DNA from: Pteria penguin
Lineage: Eukaryota > Mollusca > Bivalvia > Pterioida > Pteriidae
Assembly: GCA_035048485.1 (NCBI GenBank)
Contig: CM068580.1
Coordinates: 40,413,585-40,477,584, forward strand
DNA length: 64,000 nt
Direction: 5' to 3'
Shown: piece after piece, positions 59,001 to 64,000 of the stretch
Layout: each line of letters opens with the position of its first letter
Numbering within the stretch: position 1 is the stretch's first letter
Program-made: the position numbers and the translations under genes
Notes under the pieces: model-generated
What the model was told of the DNA's origin: nothing
The model's input: only the letters and a program-made list of their open reading frames with translations
Databases searched by the model: none

Positions 59001-62000
59001 ATGAAACATAGAATATATGAAGTACTAAAAGTCCTCTATCAATGTGGTAAATTTCATCCAAATTGGTTAACAGATAATGCCACCATGTCTAAAAAGTAGG
59101 TCTCACAATGGTACATATACCACTTGGTAATTGAAATATAGAGAGTAGCGGATCAAATCCAGCTGTGGTCCAAAAAAATTTTTTTTTTTTTACACATCTA
59201 AATAAGTTTTTAGATGTTTCTCAACACTCAACATATGAAATTAGGAATTTTACGTTTAAGACTTCCAAAAAAAAATTTTTCACATTTTCAACTTTTTCTA
59301 CAAAACCGTTTGAAGGATTTTAATAAATCTTGATAGAAATAAGTCACTTATGATCCTCTTCAAATTCTGTTGTTTTCGTCCAGACCTCTTTACAGGTGGC
59401 ACCACCATAGTCAAAAGTAGGTCACAAAAGAGTTCCCTCCTTTAACAATATTCTTTTTCTTACGGGCTGTATACAGAGACAAACAGAATGCATTGAAATG
59501 ATCTAGAGGGATGAGTGAAGACGTATTGTCATTTTGGTTCCCTTCCAAAATCAAATTTTAGAATTTTTTTTCGACATTTCTTTGGACTTGGTGATTCAAT
59601 GCAGAAAAAAAAGTGTCATATTTCCTAGTTAATTGATAATGATGATTTCTTATGGACTATTGTGATCATAATTATGGTAAGGATTGTTACTTTGAAAGAA
59701 TTTTGTCAATTTCTCAATTTTTGGATTTTCTATGAATTTTTTAAGACTTCCAAATGAGGGTGTATAGGAACAATTCAATCACATTTTTCACTTCTGCTGT
59801 TATACCACATGAAAGATTTTAATGAAACAAGGAATACATGAAGTACTAAAGGTCCTCTATCAATTTGGTAAATTTTTATCCAAATTGGTTAACAGATAAT
59901 GCCACCATGTCTAAAAAGCAGTTCTCACAATGGTACATATACCACTTGGTAATTGAAATATGGAGAATTTTTTTTTTTCATTTCTTTACACATCTAAATA
60001 AGTTTTTAGATGTTTCTCAACATTCAACATATGAAATTAGGCAATTTTAAGTTAGATCTGGACAATATTTGAAACAATTGTTGTTCATGACCCAGACTTG
60101 AAATCAGTCAACAAAAGGCCCCACCTAAAGAAAATGACTAACTTGTTGCCCTGAATGACTTCTTGCAGAGACAAAGGAAATGCTTAATATCAAAATCACG
60201 TGAATGGATGTGCAAAAAAGTGTTGTTTTTTATTCTAGCCTGAATTAAAATTTGACATATTTTCAACATCTGTGTTGACTTAGTCACATTAATGCAAAAA
60301 TAAATGAATTCTTCCTTCATGCATGACTGATCATGTAGGTACTCAGGTGAGCGATATAGGCCCACTTGGGCCTCTTGTTTTTGCTTAATGTAGATTAAAT
60401 ATTTGAGAAATAATGCCGCTGTTTGCTCTAAAAGCCTTTTGGTGTGGCTCTTCCTGGCTTTGGCGGTGATCTAGTTGATTTGTTGGTGTATAAATAAGAT
60501 TAAAAAGTTATGCTATATATATAGGGTCAATATTTTGTCTTTTTTTTGTTTTTGTAATAAAACAACTATTTCTTTGTATAGATCCAGATAGGCCAGCACC
60601 ATATGTTCCACCAGCTCCATCTGAGGATGAGTCCGTCATCTTCAGTGTTATGCAGAAAGGTATAAACTTTGACAAATATGACAAAATTCCCGTAGAGGTC
60701 ACTGGTGGTGACCCTCCACCATGTATAAAGAATTTTGATGAAGCAGGACTTGGAGAATCGTTTTTGATGAATGTGAAAAAAGCTAATTTTGAGAAGCCTA
60801 CACCCGTACAGAAATATTCCATTCCAATCATCATGGCAGGAAGGGACCTTATGGCATGTGCTCAAACTGGATCAGGAAAAACGGTATGTTGTGAAATCTA
60901 AAGATAGATAGATAGATAGATAGATACATGCATACATAAATAGAGAGAGATTCATAGCTAGTTCATTAACAGTAATTTAGCTGAAGTATACTTCCACTGT
61001 CGGCCATGTTTTTATGCCCCGACAGGTATGGCAGGGGACATCAGAAGTTTGTCTTTCTGTCACACATTGGTTTCCGGATGACAACTCAAGTACCTTTCAG
61101 CATATTCAAATAAAATTGGGATATATGCTTGGTTATCAAGAGAGGAAGAACCCTATTGATCTTTGGGGTCAGAAGATCAAATAACAAGGTCAGCTGATGA
61201 GAAGAAACTGTAATTATTGGTTTTTGGGTGATAACTCAAGTACTTCTCAACATATTCAAGCCAAATTAGGATATATACTTACTTATCAAGAGAGGAAGAA
61301 CCCTATATACTGTAATTATTAAAATCTTATTTTTTATAGGAGTTTAATATGTTTTCCAAACATGCTTTAGTTGGTCAAGTAAAAGTTTTTGTCTTGTGGT
61401 CAGACTGATGTAAATTTTGTTTTCTTTTTTTTCTCTCTTTGATCAGATTGCAAAGCAAATTTGGTCTTTGAATTGGCGATGTCTGTCTGTTCGTTTGTCC
61501 GTCCGGCGTCAACAATTTGCATTTAGCTTGATCTTTAGCATACCATTAATGATGCCAACTTGAAACCTGGTCAGGTTGTAGAAATTGATTGGTTCTTCCC
61601 AACCAACGCAAAGTTTTGTGACCTTGACTTTGTATTTGCTCCCTTTTTATGCCCGATTCGGGGGCATATTTTTTTGGTCCTGTTTGTTTGTCTTTTTTCA
61701 ACTTTAACTTCGGCTATAACTTTTGAACCATGAGGGATAGAGACTTCATATTTGACATGCATACTCAACTAATGAAGCCCTTTCAATGACACTGAGGTCA
61801 ATTACCTTTTGACCTTTGACAATGATCACGCTAAAAATAACTTTTTGGACTTTGGTGCCATCAGAGGCATTAGTGTTTCACAAAAACAGCTGCTTTTTTT
61901 TATGTTTTTTTTTTTTATATATATTTACACTTGTTAGATATTGAAAACTTTTTCCTGATCTCAAACTTTGTATAAACAGTGGAAGTGTTCCTAAATTGGA

Positions 62001-63766
62001 GAATTTGCTTCATTTGTGAACAAACATTCAGTTATATATCTCAAAGATTGCAAGTAACTTGTCACAATTGAAGCAACACCAATTAGATTTTATGCTAATA
62101 AAACCCATGTATATTTAATTACTTTATATGCACGTGCAATACATCCATTTACTACTAACCTTGACACCTGTTGTTTATATGCCCTTGTATCAGTACAATG
62201 CATATTCTTGGAAATGTTAATACAGTGCGAGCCACTTAATTGAATAAGCTATTTGTCAGGACTTTATTATTCAAATAAATGGATGTTCAATTACACGGAA
62301 TGACGAACGAAATGCCGTTGGCTGACAGCGTCATCTTTTCGATGTCTTCGATATTCTTTCATATGACCTTGCTTCGGCAGTTGGTAATTAATCCTTTCAT
62401 TCCTACCACCACGGCCTATTACACAATTAACGTGTGATCTGGTCAACAACTTTCACGTGGACAGGTGTGAAACCATTTATATCTAATCGATAAGTCCCCT
62501 GCACCGTAGTAAACAACATGAACTCAGGCGTGATACAGTTAAATTTTGACAAAGGTATGCTTGGTGAGATTATCGCGCTATTCAAATAAATGAAGTCGCT
62601 TCTTTATTCTAGTGTAATAAGGGGCGGATTTTCAATGGATTTGATAGAAAATGGTTTTGGATTTCAGCATCTTGCTCAATAAAACGAAATATTCAGTAAT
62701 GCGATATTCAGTTAATTGACGGGCATTTTACCCACAAATCACAGCAAATGACCATCAAGATCGTGTATCATGTTAAAGGATCCTGTAGCAATAAATTGTT
62801 CATTCCCATGGGTCAAGTGTCGTGTTTTACTAAGTGTTTATTGTAGTGTATCAAGGATAATAGAGGGGATCGATATAATATAGTATAAAAGCACTTCGCT
62901 TGCAGTGCATGTAAATTGCATTATGATTTCATTCTGTTGCAGGCAGCTTTCTTATTGCCAGTCCTGACTGGGATGTCCAAGTCTGGAGCTGGTAGCAGTA
63001 GTTTCTCAGCAGTGCAGGAACCTCAGGCTTTAATCATAGCACCAACCAGAGAATTAGCTGTACAGATTTATATGGATGCTAGAAAGTTTGCTCATGGTAC
63101 CATGCTGAGACCCGTAGTATTGTATGGCGGTACTTCTGTAGGGTATCAGATACGCCAAGTGGAACAGGGAACAAACATCCTTGTAGGCACTCCAGGAAGA
63201 CTTATGGATATCATTAGTAAAGGAAAGGTAAACTGTTGTTGATATATTATTGAATGGGTACTTTTGCATTAATCAACCAAACATGATGACATTTAAGAAG
63301 CAGGTTAAACACTACAACAGTTCAGTGTACATGATGGAAAGTGTTCGTTTGATGCATCAAATTTTGTTATCGTTGATAATTGTTTTATTGACCTTTCACT
63401 TCTAGTAGATTAAGTACCAATGTAGAAGATGTTGTAAATGATCATTTCATCAACAGATTAGCTTGCAGAAGATCAAGTACTTGATCTTGGATGAAGCCGA
63501 CAGAATGCTTGATATGGGTTTTGGACCAGAAATTAAAAAGATAGTAACAGAGATGGACATGCCATGTAAAACTGAACGACAAACTTTGATGTTCAGTGCT
63601 ACTTTTCCAAAAGAAGTTCAAGAGATCGCATCGGAGTATCTGAATCATTATTTGTTTCTTACTGTGGGTAGGGTAGGAGGCGCTTGTACAGATGTTACAC
63701 AGTCATTCTTTGAAGTTGAGCGCGCAGAAAAAAGGCAGAAGCTTTCCGATATTCTCAGCGAGTCTG
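32059..63766 (+). CDS. vasa: Vasa (DDX4) germline DEAD-box RNA helicase, 5' part of gene
   Basis: Eleven exons join in phase: 32059-32097, 36779-36804, 42541-42563, 47712-48224, 50592-50619, 51306-51352, 53238-53405, 54026-54100, 60582-60883, 62943-63227 and 63457-63766. They give 605 residues, and the gene runs off the window. Vasa is an ATP-dependent RNA helicase of germ granules. Residues 30-225 are rich in RGG/FGG and include three near-identical blocks of about 21 residues. Three CCHC zinc knuckles follow: C227-C230-H235-C240, C255-C258-H263-C268 and C287-C290-H295-C300. Helicase signs: GINFDKYD (333-340), Q-motif Gln383, AQTGSGKT (400-407), PTRELA (441-446), TPGRL, DEAD (514-517) and SAT (549-551). 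Zinc knuckles plus FGG repeats separate it from PL10/DDX3. Motifs IV-VI lie beyond 63766. Intron 4 begins with GC. ATG context: A at -3, G at +4. Confidence 0.97.
32538..32612. repeat. Inverted partner of 27190-27264
   Basis: In vasa intron 1. Same 75 bp as 27190-27264 on the other strand, with seven differences. The pair is 5.4 kb apart and encloses the first vasa exon. Confidence 0.7.
33705..35300. repeat. Tandem array, about 146-bp unit, vasa intron 1
   Basis: Units share TAACTAAAGGGGGAACAAAA, CTTTTGATGGTGTCATATGA and TTGTAGTTGTGCATGTGGGT. Equivalent points fall at 33721, 33868, 34015, 34676, 34819, 34967, 35113 and about 35260, spacings of 143-148. A separate 523-bp element interrupts it at 34022-34544. 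The left edge (33612-33700) has the CCGTCCGTCCATCC motif typical of these repeats. A second array of the same unit is at 48905-49490. Confidence 0.9.
34022..34544. mobile_element. 523-bp TIR element inserted in the tandem array
   Basis: Exact 13-bp terminal inverted repeats, CAGTCATTCCCAA (34022-34034) and TTGGGAATGACTG (34532-34544), are flanked by the direct repeat AACTAA at 34016-34021 and 34545-34550. Removing it restores a normal array unit (TAACTAAAGGGG), so the ends are secure. No ORF; a non-autonomous DNA transposon of uncertain superfamily. Confidence 0.88.
35408..35690 (+). mobile_element. tRNA-derived SINE, young copy
   Basis: Almost identical to the 9488 copy through head and body (single-base differences such as CGGATTAGACAG for CGGATGAGACAG and TTCGGATGGG for TTCGGGTGGG). 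The first bases of the tRNA head differ. Tail (CAAA)n-like. No clear target duplication. Confidence 0.9.
37275..37425. repeat. Possible hAT-like fragment
   Basis: AATTCGCCCCGACAAAGGAG and GTTGGATCCACCACTGG resemble the right side of the 6701 element (GGATCCGCCAGTG); the left side is poorly kept. Another lone right end is at 45130-45160 (GGATCTGCCACTGG). Confidence 0.35.
37450..40333 (+). mobile_element. Outer element interrupted by a younger one
   Basis: The text before 37791 and after 39823 belongs together: CCCTACAAGTGTTTTT joins GTATCCCGATCTGTC, matching the intact order at 37495-37550. It ends with its own terminus (CAGGTGAGCGATATAGGC then GGGCCTC) at about 40333. The element at 37792-39822 therefore inserted into an older member of the same broad family. 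Confidence 0.6.
37792..39822 (+). mobile_element. AGCTCACC...GGGCCTCTTG element, copy 1 (vasa intron 2)
   Basis: Starts with the hairpin AGCTCACCTGAGCC/GGCTCAAGTGAGCT and ends TACTCAGGTGAGCGATATAGGCCCACTTGGGCCTCTTG, whose GGCCCACTTGGGCC folds as a second hairpin. TTTTT lies on both sides (37787-37791 and 39823-39827). It is non-coding, with internal duplicated segments. Copies 2 and 3 share the ends and most of the body. Confidence 0.8.
40560..42000. repeat. Inverted pair of coding-like fragments
   Basis: The minus strand of 40800-40560 and the plus strand of 41570-41990 carry the same sequence, for example TTCGCCGT(G/A)ATGACGCAAG and GACCACGTGA(C/T)ATAT. The right copy encodes [20 protein letters not shown] (in an open frame at 41824-42027); the left encodes [20 protein letters not shown] in the matching place. 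The right arm has about 150 extra bases (41640-41790). AAAATGGCGG at 41336 lies between them. Source gene unknown. Confidence 0.6.
42880..43080 (-). pseudogene. Possible acidic-tail fragment, copy 3
   Basis: The minus strand reads [13 protein letters not shown], then broken acidic text rich in GAG/GAT, then [14 protein letters not shown]. The layout recalls copies 1 and 2 (KY..., acidic tail, IExE end), but frames are broken and identity is low. Confidence 0.25.
43738..44115. mobile_element. Mutator-like MITE, 378 bp, vasa intron 3
   Basis: An exact 9-bp duplication, ACTTGGTAC, lies at 43729-43737 and 44116-44124. The tips CAATCTGATTAAAACCA and (inverted) CGATCTGATTAAAACCA open inverted repeats that can be followed for about 120 bp. 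The same tips occur at 7418-7526. Long terminal repeats and a 9-bp duplication fit the MULE superfamily. No transposase is present. Confidence 0.85.
46275..47035. repeat. Diverged tandem duplication, about 465-bp period
   Basis: 46275-46575 and 46740-47035 share an ordered series: TGTCATATTT, TATGGTATAGCCGC/GATACCATAG...GGCCGCTAT, TTACGTAATTT, AACTTTTTTATTT, GAGAAATTTAA and TTGTTGTATGA. The left unit contains a perfect 30-bp palindrome (46359-46388). Confidence 0.6.
47070..47365. repeat. Inverted copy of 29380-29665
   Basis: Matches the reverse complement of the upstream copy across about 290 bp, ending 346 bases before vasa exon 4. Non-coding. Confidence 0.75.
48345..50421 (+). mobile_element. 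AGCTCACC...GGGCCTCTTG element, copy 2 (vasa intron 4)
   Basis: The 5' hairpin is slightly changed (AGCTCACCTCAGCC). The 3' end reads GGTGAGTGATATAGACCAAC then GGGCCTCTTG. TTTT precedes and TTTTTTT follows. Within it, 48905-49490 is a four-unit 146-bp array like that at 33705. The element makes up about 2.1 kb of the 2.4-kb intron, so the original intron was only about 290 bp. Confidence 0.8.
48905..49490. repeat. Tandem array, about 146-bp unit, second locus
   Basis: Four units matching the 33705 array (CTTTTGATGGTGTCATATGA; GTGTGGCTTGTAG-like text). Confidence 0.85.
51561..52827 (+). mobile_element. AGGTCACC...GGGCCTCTTG element (vasa intron 6)
   Basis: Begins with the near-perfect hairpin AGGTCACCTGAGT (51561-51573) / ACTCAGGTGACCT (51576-51588). 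The latter 13 bases recur at 52794-52806, so the ends are also inverted repeats of each other. Ends GGCCCGTGGGCC hairpin plus TCTTG at 52827. Inside are repeating units with ACCAAAATTGTGAATTTTAT and GGCCCCAGGGTCAGGGGTTC at about 125-170 bp spacing. A sister family of the AGCTCACC elements: the 3' end is shared, the body differs. Confidence 0.8.
54206..57298 (+). mobile_element. Nested element carrying a 145-bp array (vasa intron 8)
   Basis: Element body at 54206-54570; then a second 5' start at 54573 (AGCTCAGCTGAGCG...AGCTCAAGTGAGCT) leading the 145-bp array; then body again from about 55840 to the terminus GGGCCTCTTG at 57298. Most simply an element into which a relative inserted or recombined. 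Non-coding; the long minus-strand frames here are repeat artefacts. Confidence 0.65.
54600..55840. repeat. 145-bp tandem array with YY1-like and CCAAT-like motifs
   Basis: Eight units. The motif start falls at 54755, 54902, 55046, 55191, 55336, 55481, 55626 and 55772, spacings of 144-147. Most units contain CCAAGATGGCCGCCATTGGC followed by TCTGATTGGTTGAC: an inverted pair of YY1-type ATGGC cores and two ATTGG (inverted CCAAT) boxes. Unit 6 is mutated (AAGATAACCGCC), and units 3 and 4 have one change each. Confidence 0.9.
57538..60377 (+). mobile_element. AGCTCACC...GGGCCTCTTG element, copy 3 (vasa intron 8)
   Basis: Intact 5' hairpin at 57538 after seven T, and intact terminus at 60377 followed by TTTTTG. 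Internally it repeats its own body: the AATGGGGAAACTA, GTAGGTCTCACAATGGTACA and GACTTCCAAA segments occur twice (57800-58440 and 58650-59270), so this copy is longer (2.84 kb) than copy 1 (2.03 kb) through an internal duplication of about 0.85 kb. Confidence 0.8.
61015..61330. repeat. Tandem pair, about 160-bp period
   Basis: AACTCAAGTAC...ATATTCAA...ATCAAGAGAGGAAGAACCCT occurs from about 61083 and again from about 61243, in vasa intron 9. Confidence 0.65.
61440..61800 (+). repeat. Interspersed repeat fragments
   Basis: 61446-61515 matches 17830-17880; 61645-61800 matches 27750-27905. ATGCCCGATTCGGGGGCAT near 61650 is a small palindrome at the junction between them. Confidence 0.55.
61801..62942. 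other. Remainder of vasa intron 9
   Basis: AT-rich, no exon or full element seen. (GATA)n at 60903-60927 lies at the start of the same intron. Confidence 0.4.
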
Positions 63767-63800
63767 GTAATTACTGATTATATAACTTGAGTATGATATA

Positions 63801-63960
63801 TATACCGTATATACTCGCTTATAAGACCGACTCGCTTATAAGACGACCCCCCTACTTTTAGACAAAAATTCTAGTACTTTAGCATTGACCCGCTTATAAG
63901 ACGAGGTAAAAAATTGCTCTCAGACACGATGTACGATGTACGTATTGACCTTTTTGGGGC
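63801..63960. repeat. Start of an interspersed repeat with CGCTTATAAGACGA motifs
   Basis: CGCTTATAAGAC recurs at about 63816, 63833 and 63890 just after vasa exon 11. It looks like one end of an element that continues; its right end cannot be confirmed in the window. Confidence 0.5.
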
Positions 63961-64000
63961 AGTGCCAACTGCCTCAATCTCGTTCACTGTTCAATGTGCG

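Noticed and set aside
37792..60377. Calling the AGCTCACC elements Helitrons outright
   Set aside because: On one strand the CTAA end and hairpin fit, but the 5' TC and the A|T target site are not consistently present, so the class was left open.

Overview
This is eukaryotic nuclear DNA. It is AT-rich, has intron-split genes with GT-AG (and one GC-AG) junctions, and carries many interspersed repeats, tRNA-derived SINEs and tandem arrays. The protein-coding exons and the repeat style (SINEs ending in GACGTAAAACAA, elements full of CCGTCCGTCGTC and 'TACTCAAGGTCCTCTACCAA' type motifs) point to a lophotrochozoan, most likely a bivalve mollusc. That assignment is inference; no species can be read from the window.

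Three genes lie head to tail on the + strand. (1) 415-874: the last two exons of HEATR1 (UTP10/BAP28, rRNA transcription and small-subunit processome). (2) 4091-13826: a complete DEPTOR orthologue (two DEP domains plus a PDZ domain, mTOR inhibitor), rebuilt as nine phase-consistent exons coding for 390 residues. Two further exons at 10974-11017 and 12297-12413 would end the protein before the PDZ domain. (3) 32059 to beyond the window end: the germline DEAD-box helicase Vasa (DDX4), eleven exons and 605 residues so far. It has an RGG/FGG-rich N terminus, three CCHC zinc knuckles and helicase motifs Q to III. The rest of the helicase lies to the right of the window.

Between and inside these genes the DNA is dominated by repeats. 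Around DEPTOR there are a palindrome-ended element (1937-2821), a 109-bp Mutator-like MITE with a 9-bp target duplication, hAT-like pieces, and a young SINE with a 14-bp target duplication. Downstream of DEPTOR are a 51-bp minisatellite of about 30 units (14530-16090), 147-bp tandem repeats, and four long inverted repeats (17-24 kb). The 25-32 kb stretch holds diverged pieces of an unidentified minus-strand coding sequence with an acidic tail, and dispersed inverted repeats.

The Vasa introns are packed with 2-3 kb elements that start AGCTCACC, end GGGCCTCTTG and sit in T-tracts. They also hold arrays with a 145-147-bp period, a 523-bp TIR element inserted in one array, and a 378-bp Mutator-like MITE. 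One intronic array of eight 145-bp units carries a YY1-like and CCAAT-like motif cluster in nearly every unit.

Nothing in the window shows an operon-like or multi-gene system. The most notable observations are possible PDZ-less DEPTOR isoforms, a 23-nt microexon and a GC-AG intron in vasa, and the transposable-element families whose exact ends can be read here. All alignments were made by eye, and family memberships rest on remembered domain features, not on searches.
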